From NCBI GenBank assembly GCA_963169105.1, contig OY720636.1, positions 139,119,747-139,183,746 of the forward strand: a DNA stretch of 64,000 bases, written 5' to 3'. The notes below the pieces were generated by a model. That model was not told the DNA's origin and did no database searches. It saw nothing but the letters and a program-made list of their open reading frames with translations. This document shows positions 1-10,860 of this stretch, piece by piece. Each line of letters begins with the position of its first letter. The stretch's first letter is position 1. Made by a program: the position numbers and the translations under genes. This DNA comes from Ceriagrion tenellum. Lineage: Eukaryota; Arthropoda; Insecta; Odonata; Coenagrionidae.

Positions 1-1890
1 TACTTTTTCTATCCTTATTCTTTCTTTTTTACTGGGATATTCCCACCCATCACCGACTCTTCTTTCCGAAAAATATTAAATTAACTCAAGGGTTGATAGC
101 CTCCAAAATCATCAAACAAACTGTCAAGGACCTGGTCAAATAATTGTCGGTCCTATCGCTTCATTATTTTTCTCTCCACGTCTCTCTAAACCCTCGGTCC
201 CCACAATATGTACATTAATGCTTTCAATTTACCTTGATTTAAGGATGCTGCAGAGGTTATTATAAATTATTGAAATCATGATTTATTAAATTTTAAGTAT
301 GTTAAGAAAAAAAATTCTACGACCACACTTTGCTTTAGTACAGATGCTTAGATGGTGGAAATAGCCATATTTGTTGTAGAATAAATTATGCAACAATAAT
401 ATATTCAAATTTTCGTTTCTATCAAACCATAGTTAGTACTTAAATTACACGAGTTGAAAATTCTGTTTAAATCATAAACTAAATTCATCCTTTATATTCC
501 AAATGGTATCTTAAAATTTATAATCCACCGATATGTACCTGATACATATTGTTTCGCGTTTTTTGGAAAAAAATTGCATGTAAAATTGAATTATTACGAA
601 ATTTAAATCCACCGCAATAAGACTGTGTAAAAATAGCACAAAATTGGCAAAAAACCATATCGATAGCATGAATTTATTTTCACTTTTATAAATATGTACA
701 AATTTAAAATTTTTACATTTGCACAAAGGTTTACAATAACGGAAAAGATCTGTGCATAAACGAAAATCCATCCGACCATAATATGTACTTTTACCCGAAG
801 GTGTTATGATGCAGCCAGAAATCATCTGTTGGAGGCAGAGTACACAGTGAGCTCCAAATTCGAGATAATTAATTCCAAAGTTCGCGTGAGGGAACAAAGG
901 CAGCATGTTTTGTCATTAGACAACTGTTTAGCAGTGAAAAATGGTGAGTGCAGAGTTAGACCTGTAATTCTCATGGAAAGCTTGGTCCAAAGCCTGCTTA
1001 GTCATTCACCCCGTGACTCCCGAGTCAGGGAGTCAGGGCGAAAACTTAACTCCGATCTCAGACTCTGACTTTGCGCATTAGACAAGGTAGTAATTGTGCA
1101 CTAACTAGAGCCATCAAAATTCGGCGCATAGGTCACAGGCTACACCAATAGGCGAGTAACGTGATGGATGTGAGCTGGAGGTTAGTAATTCCTGGAGTCT
1201 TTAGCCACTAAACCTTCATCGGGGCATCATCACATATATAGCATCGATATCAACAGTATATCATAAAAATCAAGACTTTTTTGACACCCTAATAAGTAAA
1301 TGTGGTGTAATGTCAGGCCTTGGCTGCACCAGCACTCGTGCGTTACATATCCTTGTTTCCCCTTTCCTGAACTACGGCTCTTCGCAGGTGAGCGCTACCA
1401 AGCTATTCGTTGCCTTCAAAGGCTTAACGCTGCAGTGGTTGTGCCTTAAATAGTACTTAATTGTTCTCGTGGATTAGATTTGCAGCCTAATTAATTATAA
1501 GAACAAGTCTGTGATATATAATTCAAATTTTGTTTCTTAGTTTTTAATGCTACCACTTAAATATTATTTATTTTAACCACTGATCTAAAATTAAATTTAT
1601 ATTTCAAATTCTTCAAAATTAAGATAAACAACTTATACGTACCTATTCTTGAATAAAAAAGGCACAATTCTTTCAAAATTAGATTGTCTATTGATTGGTT
1701 TACAATCATTGCTTTTAAAACAATAGGAGAATTTATACACCTACTTTATTTGAAATATTTCATAAATAACAAAACTATAATTAATTGCAGTCGGTTTTGA
1801 GCACTTTACATTTATCAGCAGTTATTATGGAGGATTGCTCTTCGTTGTATAAATGACTTCAAACGTATCATTCATTACACCGTACTCAGC
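1..1890. other. A+T-rich DNA without a recognised gene
   Basis: No frame here carries a recognisable domain. The longest readings (minus strand 511-906, plus strand 829-1068) are low-complexity or start from non-ATG codons and show no motif. A donor-like AATG/GTGAGT at about 940-948 has no convincing acceptor or open exon upstream. A short inverted piece built on GACTCCCGAGTCAGGGAGTC lies near 1015-1034. I see nothing else that can be supported. Confidence 0.5.
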
Positions 1891-1894
1891 ATGT

Positions 1895-1985
1895 CAACCA
1901 TCTTACACCCTGAGGATGTGGAACTTCATCTGCGAAACGTTGGCTGAAAGTGGTGTTTAAAGTCTTTATAAATAAATATAACTGA
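1895..1985 (+). repeat. Hammerhead-like motif, possible retroelement end
   Basis: CTGAGGA (1910-1916) is followed by one T, then GTGGA, a six-base loop and TCTGC, which can pair as a five-base stem with two wobbles, then GAAACGTTGG (from 1934). The order CTGANGA, stem, GAAA is the catalytic core order of hammerhead ribozymes, and such motifs are known at the ends of Penelope-like elements. An A+T-rich tail follows (about 1957-1985). No coding sequence of such an element is visible upstream, and stems I and III are not convincing. The call rests on the shared architecture with the palindromes at 26.5 and 62.8 kb. Confidence 0.35.
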
Positions 1986-4900
1986 TAAAACAAAATAGAT
2001 TGACAAAAATACTGACGTAGTAGGTCGCGCGGATTACAATAGAACTCCGCGGAATGCACGGGTCTCTCCTGACAACACCACGCACGACCTGATCTCGCTG
2101 ATCTGAGCGCACCCGCTAACTAATCAACAATAGGTAAGTATTCAGTTTCATATGGTTTGCGCTGGTGGCTTTTCGGATATCTTCCATTTTCAAACTGTGG
2201 ATTACTAATGTAATCCGCATGAAATCTGCAGGATGCATCCTACAGGAATCGAATGATCCCCGTAAATTTCCTCTTTCATGACAATTTTTCGTTCAAATTC
2301 AATGACGTGAAATTGATTTGTCTTTTTGTATTCTTAAAGAAATATCTTTCCGCGAGGTAAGCTCTATCGGGAGTTCAAACACTTTCCTTTTGAGAGACAG
2401 TTCTCCACATCAAATACTAAATTTAACTGACTATACTCTCATGATTTATGTAGTGGCTCATTCCTTTTCGTCTTGGAGGCGTATTGTCATTAATAGCTTA
2501 GTCCCCACGTTTGCGCTACGTAGAATATTCAATCATTTATTTTGGTTTTCTTCATCGAAATAGTCTATAAAGATATTGGAGTGACATGAAATGACCTCCA
2601 TGTCTACGCTTCGTAGTACACATCTCTCTGTTAATTCCTCGTAGCCCTTCTTATATGTATTCATTCTTTAGCTCAGCTTTGACATTTTAGGTGTAGCATT
2701 TTTTCCAAAAGGTGAAATTGATTAGTTGATTTTATATTATATTACTGGTTAGTTAATTACACTCTCTTCTTTGATTCAATTTGGTAATTGTAATATTCTT
2801 GGAAAATGAAATTCTCGTCTGTAAGCCACTTCAGTAAGGAAACCAAATCGCTCTTCCACCGTGATAGCCGTCAACTACTTCTTCATTTGACCCTTATTTT
2901 CTTTCCTTTCCTTCCTCCTAATTCTCATCTCGATCTTGTAACCCCTCTTCTTATCTTGTCCTCCTTTGTCTTCCTCAACACTGTTTTCTTTACATCTTTC
3001 CACTCCCGGTGCCTTCTTCTTTTATTTTCCCGCTTTTCTATCTGCTTTTCTCTCCCTTTCCCTCTCCATGCCCTCCTCCCGAATATTCTCTTCCTCCGAG
3101 ACCTATTTGCTCATCTTTACAGTTTTCCCGTGGACCGGGAGGAGGTCTTCAATTGTCAAATGTCAACACTGAGGTTTGCGAGAAAAAGAATTTATTGGAT
3201 TCCTCCGAGAGGAAGATCCAAGGGAGCATCCAGATGGAATAGAGAGCAGGTTTTTCTTCCACAGTGACATTTCTCGCTTTAAATTTTCGGAAAATTGGGA
3301 AAGAGGATGAATCGCATCAGGATTAAAATAAATGATTCTGTTCCCTCCAGTAGAGCGTAGTAAAATCATTTTTGGTTCGGACTATTTCTCTTTCCTCCTT
3401 CTCTGCTTCGTTTCCATCAGAGGGACAATGAATGAGTACTCTTGCGTTTTTCAGTGTCACTGCTCTCACTCTCTGTCTGTCTTGCTTTAATTGCTTTGTC
3501 GCTCAAACGCTTACATGCGATCGGAATTCGGAAAACAAAAGTGTCAACCGACGCCCATTTCTGTTTTAATTTGCCCAGGAAAATTTTTGTCGCAGCATGG
3601 CCACAGTTTGAGTCATTAAGTGGGGCGTTCCGTTTTCTGTCCAGGTTCAACATATTATGTCCGGCCATTCAACTGCTCGTTTTCATTACCTCATGCAAAA
3701 TATTTAATAGGTAACACATTTTGCCAACAAAGCGATCTCGAAGATTATTGGTGATTGCAATTTGTATAAATCCAGATTTCCGATTCAAAAGAATCTCATT
3801 CTGAGGCGCTCGTGATTGCAAGTTAAGTAACTCGCCGGCACTATAACCGATGGAACCAATGCTGGATCACCACATAGGACATGATAGTTGAACCTTAATA
3901 TCTTATCTTCTACGACAATTTTTCTTATTATTTTCTTAGATTAGATCTAACAATGCTATATAAGGAGATAATATACCAAATATTTGAGTTTACCAAAACA
4001 GATTCCTAATTTCCCATGCTCAATTCTATCCTTACGGAAGAATGTATCTCAAAGTATTTCGGAGTCGGTCGCGGCGACATTTCATTGCCGTGCCATTAGT
4101 GAGATGATGGAGTTGAAGCCTTTGGAAATTCTATCCATTGGTGTCTCCATAGAAAATAGTAAAGGCTCTCTTTATCGTCATCTTCTCAATGTAATACAGC
4201 TGAAGAGTACGCTCTAAAGAAAAACATATTGCTGATTTTTGACCACTGTTTTCGATCATTTTTAAAGGTTTCTAAAATAATTGCCGCTGTTATCATGCAA
4301 CTCACAATTACAGATATGCTGCGCCTTTACTTTGCGCAGAGTGGGAATCTTGGAAGTAGATTCATCTCTTGTCTAGCATTGCCATTAGAAAGCTGAAGTA
4401 AACAATTGTAGTTTTAAATGGCAGTTCAAATAGCCAAGTGTCGATCAGATTCGAATGGGGAAAACAGTTACTGCTTGAGCAGTGTCAGTGTTAAAGTGCT
4501 ATGTTTCTACAAATATAAATAAAACAACTGTCCATTTAAATATTCATTTATAGTACTTCGTGAATTTTTATCAACTATGGTCAGTCGTAGAACAAACATT
4601 GAGCACAAAAAATAACAAATTCGTCAACCTTCTGACGACAACCTTAGTCAGGAGAACAAAAGGTTAAGTTATTCAAAAATTCTATACGCAGCAGAAAATC
4701 TCAAAAATAGCTGATAGTTGATGTAACGTTTTAGTCTTTCCTCCGCCTATTTATGGCCTTTATTCCGCCAACAGACATTAATTAGAGGCCAGATAGATTC
4801 CTATAATTTATCAATTCCTTTCTTTTTACTTGCATTATGTTTACTCATTGTTATATGCGAATTATTATTTACCCATTATATTATATATTATTTTACCAAT

Positions 4901-5895
4901 TTATACGCAACTCCTATAATTTTCTTAATAATCCTCTTTGTAATTGATGAGTTTCCCAGCAAGACTTCCCTTTTCTTGTTTTCCGGTTGAGAAATCATTT
5001 TGTCATAAATTATTCCTACCTCATTTTAATCATGGCTGTTGAATCGAAGCTCTTTAGAGTAATTAATTGGCTTAAAGTTATTTCTAACTTCCCTGCCAGT
5101 GAAAATCCTAAGATAGCACTCAGAAATCAATACGAATTTTCAAAGGCTCATAAATTACTTAGGAGGGTGATTTTATCACCACGAGGGTACATTAGGGAAG
5201 CGTTTATCCCCCTGATTAAAAGAGAGTCACATCGAATCCATTCCCACAAGAATCACGTCTTCTCGTAAAAGGTCTGATGGCTCCACCAACCGCCGCTCCG
5301 CCGCTTTTCTTAAAGGAACGTGCTGCACCCTCATTATTTCCTGCCATCTCAATTGAGGGGGAGGGAGCTATTTCACGTTTGAATTGAACAGCGGTTCAGT
5401 GCTGCCACGATTCCAATCACTTACACCACACATATGTAGCTGTCTGATATTGCGTCTAGTTTAATTAAAATGTCTTGTGTACATTTTCAAAACATCAACG
5501 TCCCAATTTGTTACTCTCTCGTTATTAGGTCATTTTTAGTGAACCATTTCGGAAAATGTCAAAGTTTGTTCTAAAATATCAAAATAAGCCTGTCTGAGCA
5601 AAAATAGGAGCAGAAAAATTCCTCATAATATTATGTCAATTTAATAAAACTTCACACGCTTCTAAGATAGTAATTGGACGTCAATGTAATTTATATTATA
5701 TGAAGTATAAGCAATATATTATTTCGCCTTAACTCTTGATTATAATCGTCTCAACATATTATTTTAAGTGTTTATGTGAAAGTAATCAGTTATTTATTAA
5801 CGTCCATCGTCCAATTTGCAGTGGGTTAAATCCATACCACACGAAATTCAGGAGTACAATCACTAATGAAAGTTCATACTTTAGTCTTTCACCCG
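1986..5895. other. No recognised gene; one pyrimidine-rich patch
   Basis: Mostly A+T-rich. About 2885-3130 is strongly C/T-rich on the plus strand, which opens overlapping frames of low-complexity Ser/Leu/Phe protein; I treat these as composition artefacts. The frames at 3417-3714 on both strands overlap each other and have no known motif. Nothing resembling an exon, tRNA or transposon end could be supported. Confidence 0.5.
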
Positions 5896-5898
5896 AAG

Positions 5899-5966
5899 GC
5901 TGGCCGATCTGGTTGGCGATATTAGTGCCTACTGAACACACTGCCCAGCGTTCGGATGCATCGCAT
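5899..5966 (+). repeat. tRNA-like SINE fragment
   Basis: The stretch has the spacing of a tRNA gene promoter: an A-box-like TCTGGTTGGCGATATTAGTG (about 5908-5927) and, about 20 bases on, a B-box-like GCGTTCGGATGC (5948-5959). The flanking arms do not fold into a clean acceptor stem, so this is not an intact tRNA. A tRNA-derived SINE or tRNA pseudogene is the likeliest reading. No tail or target duplication was found. Confidence 0.35.
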
Positions 5967-6096
5967 TGAGTCGTATTGAATACAAATCTGTAAATACCTA
6001 TATATACAACATTAGTGGCATTATTTCATTCCGCTGTGCTGTCAGTTTATTCTAGAAAGACGAGATACCCTGTAAAATGCACCCTTCTTATTTAGA

Positions 6097-6170
6097 GATG
6101 GCACTCACCTGGGTTTAAACCCATGGTTAGAAGCACGTTGCTCTTCTTATGCCATCCAGCCAACTCTAAC
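6097..6170 (-). repeat. tRNA-derived SINE head
   Basis: Read on the minus strand, TGGCTGGATGGC (plus 6151-6162) fits an RNA polymerase III A box. GGGTTTAAACCC (plus 6111-6122) fits the B box GGTTYRANYCC, with normal internal-promoter spacing between them. A would-be acceptor 3' strand GAGTGCC follows, but its 5' partner is not complementary, so a functional tRNA is unlikely. This fits the 5' tRNA-related part of a SINE. Confidence 0.5.
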
Positions 6171-7184
6171 TGCTAACACTGAAAATCAAGAGCATGCTAA
6201 ACATATTGTATAATTAGACTATTTCTTCTCTTCTCATGAAGCCACTTAGTTTAGCATTCCGTACATATTCATTGTTTGTGTAATTCGTTTATCATGGAAT
6301 GGAAAGTACAGTTAATAATAAATCTTCATGTTACTGAAGTTAGATATTATTTTTCAATATATTACCTAAATTCCTCCATTTCTGATTGAATCAGCCAGTG
6401 CAGTGAAATATTTCTGATGTATCTTAAATTCAACCTGTCACCTGGAAGAAATCCTGGAAGGTAACATTTTTTTATTGTTCTCTACCTTGAAACACATTGT
6501 AAATTAATACTAACATCAAATGAAACTAATAAAATATTCTGATTGATGAATTTCCCAGAGAAAATTATTTTTCCTTTGCGAAATCACGCACTAAAAACTC
6601 ACGAATTTTATCATTTTGAAAAGTGTGACTGTGTGATTCTAAACGGCTTATGCGAGTAAAGTATGGAGGATGGAATGTGTTTTCAGCACCGTATTCACTT
6701 ATTGTATTCCATAGCTGATGCAATTTGAACTTAGCCATTAGAATTCAGGAATATAAACCTCAAGAACACCTCGTTTACATCAAAATCATAAGAGGTGCAT
6801 CATCATTCCCTTCGTTACAGGGACACAAAATGCATTTTGATAGTCCAAGAGATTTAAAAATGTTTCAGACTTATAACCTTCAGGTACGTTTGTCGTACAC
6901 TGTACACGCATTTCACCTTTTTTACTGAAAAAGAGTTCGCATTATGATGCTCATGTAGAGGAGTGCTAGAGAACGTTTGTTCAAATGTAATTCTAGACAA
7001 TTATGCCCTGTTAAACTAAAATTACAGTAACTGCATCATTTTTTCTTCTGAATTATTGCATGCTTAAGAATTACAACTATACTTAAATTGCCAACTATTA
7101 AATAAGCATATGTAAATAATTTTTTCCGAACCCATTATATTTTATGTAGGATATTTAACAAAACGTTATTTTTCTCTTTAGTTT

Positions 7185-7265
7185 AGTTTTTTGGTTAAAT
7201 ACTTGCAGTTACTTTTGCTTGTCTTACCATTTTCTAAGCCAAAAAACAGTAACTGAAGTATCTTG
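7185..7265. repeat. Short inverted repeat, copy 1
   Basis: Arms TACTTGCAGTTACT (from 7200) and AGTAACTGAAGTA (to 7260) are imperfectly complementary around a loop that contains CTAAGCCAAAA. The left part, GGTTAAATACTTGCAGTTAC (from 7193), recurs at about 9326, and the CTAAGCCAAA word recurs at 9251. The two loci therefore carry pieces of one small repeat, perhaps a miniature inverted-repeat element. No target duplication could be fixed. Confidence 0.4.
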
Positions 7266-7330
7266 GATTTTTTTAAATATTAGTTTTCTTATTCAATAAA
7301 ATTGCTATATATAAACTAGATGTAGGAATC

Positions 7331-8005
7331 AGAGTAGGTAAGCAGATGATAAAGACAGATTTTTGGACGATCAAGTGCTGATTATTCAATCTTCAAAGAG
7401 ATTACAAGCTTCAGATGATACGTTAGATTGTCGGCGCGGGTTGTATGGAATGAAGTTAACTCAAAGGAACACTAAATTTATGAGATTCTCTTGGAGGAAG
7501 AAAGCGAGGCTGGTCATAATTGTTGGAAGACATAGAAATTGGAGCAAGTAGAGATACTTGGGTAGTTCGCTAGCAGCTTGGGTACGGTAGCAAACACGTA
7601 GGGAGGAGAATATCGCTAGCTAAGGAAGCGTTTGGTAGAAAGCTGAAGACGGGGACCATTGTGAGGATACAACGGAGTGGCTGGTGATGAGCTTGGTACA
7701 AAGCAAAGCGTTTTGTGGTGAGGAAATTTGGATCCTACGGTGGGTGGACGTGAATGGGCTGCAGGCATTGGAGACGTGGGTGTGGGGAAAGATGGATAAA
7801 GTGCGGTGGACAAAAAGGAGGAAAAAGTTGTTAGAATGGAGGGCGAGGAAAGGAAACGTCTGAATAATATCCTGGAGAGGCAGAGTACGTGGCTGGAGGA
7901 AGTGATGAGTGGCAATGGGTTGCTGAGGAGTGAGATGCAGGAAAGGATGCTGGGAAAGCAGGGAAGGGAAAGGAAGAAGATTGGTTTATACACGGGTTGA
8001 ATAAG
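7331..8005 (+). pseudogene. LINE reverse transcriptase, C-terminal remnant
   Basis: The reading starts at the RT catalytic box, here FLDDQV (about 7357-7374) where the family normally has FADD or YADD, so one key residue appears changed. It continues as YGMKLTQRNTKFMRFS, then a degraded YLGSSLAA and LAKEAFGRKLK after frameshifts. It ends in the thumb/tail signature LETWVWGKMDKVRWTKRRKK, NNILERQSTWLEE, GNGLLRSEMQERMLGKQGRE. This order is typical of the C-terminal third of insect non-LTR retrotransposon RTs. At least one in-frame stop (after GRHRNWSK) and several frameshifts make it dead. The 5' part is missing, as expected from truncated reverse transcription. Confidence 0.8.
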
Positions 8006-10200
8006 GGCCGATCTTAAGTCGAGGTGAAAAACATAATTCTATAGATAGATTGGACATGGAAACTGTGGAAAATTGGGAGGAATTTCACTGAAATTCAACA
8101 ATTTCTACCTCTTATTCGTTGAATGCTTTTAAAGAATTAAATTTACTTGTAGTCAGTTGTATTAGGATTTACACTTGTAAGTTTAAACAGTTTTGCTACT
8201 ATTTTTCCAGATGAAAAATAAATTTAGCATCAATAATTAGTTAGTCTATACTATTTAATTAAGAGAAAATACAAATTAATTTCAAAATCTAAAGCAAAGT
8301 ATATGATACCTTTTTCACCAGTTTCGGTTTCAGGCCCGATACTTAATTTGTTTCAAAATAAAACCAAATCTGATACTTTTAATCATACTTCACTTATAAT
8401 GATACTTTCTTTTTTGAGCTAATAACCTCTCATGCTTTTTCTCTACATATTTTCTGGAATAGGAACAGTTATTTTATTTAACCTACGCTGAAGATGAAAG
8501 TTTATATGATTGTCCGTTAAATGGCACTTGTTATGTGGAGACATACAGAACCTCTCACAAATTCCATCATCTCAGTAAGGATAGGCTGATAATTCTTTTT
8601 GACAATTTATATTTCAGCGAAAAGTAAAATGACAAAAAGAACTCTTTGGATTAATCACCCGCACTATATTTGAAAAACTTTGCTTGCTTGTATTTTTTTA
8701 TAAAAAAAGAATAAATTATTTTAACGTTCCTTGGAAAGACAGTAACTTTGTAGGAGATAATTAAAATACGGTCTCAAATAAACTAATGCGATTTGCGTTT
8801 ATTTCTTAAAGTTCGGTTCAAATAATATATAAGTAAAAGGACCGACACGAGTTAAACACACAATCCTCATAGTAGTTTACTTCAATAAATATATAGGAAA
8901 GTATTGAACCAAATTTCGGTGTGAGTGATACAAACACATGATTTATAAACATACAACGGTATTTATAACTTCGATACACACTAAATACAGTTGTCAGTTT
9001 TATCCAAATTTATGTCCATTACAAATATTGTGTAACATTAATGCGTATGGGAAATTCTGCATTTTTAAAAGAATAGAAAATTTTTTAAATCTGTAAAGAT
9101 TTTTATAAGCAGATAATTTCTACTCAGATCATTCACACTACGCTGATATATATTTTTAATAAAATACCTTAGCATTTTACGTCTTTGCTAATCACACCGA
9201 AACTAAATTAATGGAGAAGATATCTAAGAAAAAACCGTATTTACAATTCACTAAGCCAAATAAAAGTCAGTACTGTTATTTGATACAGTCTGTACTGTTA
9301 TTTGGCTTAGTATTTACTGATATTTGGTTAAATACTTGCAGTTACTGTTACCTGGCCTTTAATTCTGACATCAATACTGTATATATGGTTAAAGCAGTAC
9401 GTGATATCTGGAAAACCGTTAGAGAATCGGTATTTTGCTCTTTTTTTCAATATCCTCAAGACTGAAAATATCTAAATGAACTTTCACCCCAAAATGTGTA
9501 TTTTTGTCAGTTATTGCCTTTTAGGTTAGCAGAGCAGAATACTGAAGAGCAAATGAAAATCGCTCTCGTTGAGCAAAGTTACAAAAACACTAGCTTTCTA
9601 ATCTTAGGGATCAATCCAATCTCGGAAAAAAATTCACGTGAGTGTTAATGTAAAATTCTGTTTCACTTTTCAGGTTAAACATTATTTCGTAAAGCCGATG
9701 CTGCACGGTTAATTTTCTTGTTGGTAAATTCATGAAAACTCTCAGAATTGTGCTGCGCATGCTCGTATCAATATTCTGCAAATTTTTAAAACTTGGAAAC
9801 TGTCAATTTAAGAAGAAGCTCTAACAATGATTGCTTTTCTGTATGCAGGCGCTTCGACCATACTCCAGCCAAAGACCGCTTCGACTACTTGAAAAGGAAA
9901 CAATATTAGGCGAAATACACCAACAGTTGAAATAAAGTAAAAACATAGGTTTGGTGAAAATATAATATTCGAGCGAGTCGTTGATATTATTTCATTGGGT
10001 GGCAATGGCAGAATTATCTTGCGAAAGAATCTGCTGTCATATCACATATTGTAATTTGATTTTTAAATCGTGGATTTTTAGGAAATTGATATGTTGATAA
10101 TGTTTGCTCATGCATATCATTCCTTTATTATTTTAGGCAGATATTATTTCTTTGTCATTACTATACTTATTTTAACGCTTATTCTCTCTGTGATAGATTA
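8006..10200. other. A+T-rich DNA without a recognised gene
   Basis: No coding or RNA signal could be supported apart from the small repeat at 9251-9350. The frame at 9211-9465 overlaps that repeat and shows no domain. The frame on the minus strand at 9808-10005 starts from a weak codon and has no motif. Confidence 0.5.
9251..9350. repeat. Short inverted repeat, copy 2
   Basis: CTAAGCCAAATAAAAGTCAG (from 9251) is the inverted partner of GTACTGTTATTTGGCTTAG (9292-9310), apart from a few extra bases. TACTGTTATTTG also occurs twice as a direct repeat (9271, 9293). The downstream half, GGTTAAATACTTGCAGTTAC (from about 9326), matches the repeat at 7193. It can form a hairpin with arms of about 19 bp. 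Confidence 0.45.
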
Positions 10201-10204
10201 CTGC

Positions 10205-10860
10205 TGTTTTTTTACAATTACCTAAACGAAGAAGATAGTCTCAAACTCCACCGAGCCTTAAACTCCTACCTTAGGTTCATTTTTGACCTTCGCAGGGACG
10301 TCCATATTACGCCGTATTATTAACAACTAAGGTGGCTCAATGTCAAATCCCGTAGAGAGTACTTTCTGGGATCTTTTTTGTTTGTTCTGTTTTAAAATAA
10401 ATCACCTATGTACCTGTATAATTTGTTCCTCAGTTGTCCCTCAGTTTCTACAAATGTTCACTAGGTCTGATCCCAATCTATTTTATTTCCCAGATCATCG
10501 CACTACTGTTTATAATAAGTCATTCCTTGTAACAGCTTGCCACGTATTGAACAACATGCCTACTCAAATTAAAAACTGCACATCTGTTAAAACATTTAAA
10601 ATGAAATACCATGATTACTTACCTTCTCGAGAATAACATAATTTACTTTCTTTTTTTGTCAAACTTGTTTTCACGTTATTATGGTTTTTTTATTATAGTA
10701 TAATTTTGTTATTTGTGAAGTATGGAACACACAAGTTTTTTGCTATGATAGATATTATACTTTTTTGTAATAATAATTTCGCCTATAAACTGTATTTGCT
10801 ATAACTTTTTGTTCTTACGGATTTTTTCCTAAACAATAAATGTTTTTTCTTTCTTTCTAT
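10205..10860 (+). pseudogene. LINE C-terminus and 3' UTR, second family
   Basis: Across frames the sequence reads LHRALNSYLRFIFDLRRDVH, ITPYY, LRWLNVKSRREYF, a degraded central part, then an open block (10491-10635) with PDHRTTVYNKSFLVTACHVL, NNMPTQIKNCTSVK, TFKMKYHDYLPSRE. This is the connection/tail region after the RT palm in Jockey/CR1-type non-LTR elements, where FLVTA..(V/L)W..LP..I is characteristic. It differs from the GRPR-tailed elements elsewhere in this window. A stop interrupts after ITPYY and frameshifts occur near 10350-10440. An A+T-rich 3' UTR follows and may end at ATAAATG plus a CTTT-type tail (10838-10858). Confidence 0.75.

Noticed and set aside
6712..6881. Possible exon between an acceptor-like CCATAG and a donor-like CAG/GTACGT
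   Set aside because: The only long frame is cut by a TGA at 6716, just after the acceptor, and the encoded residues show no known domain.
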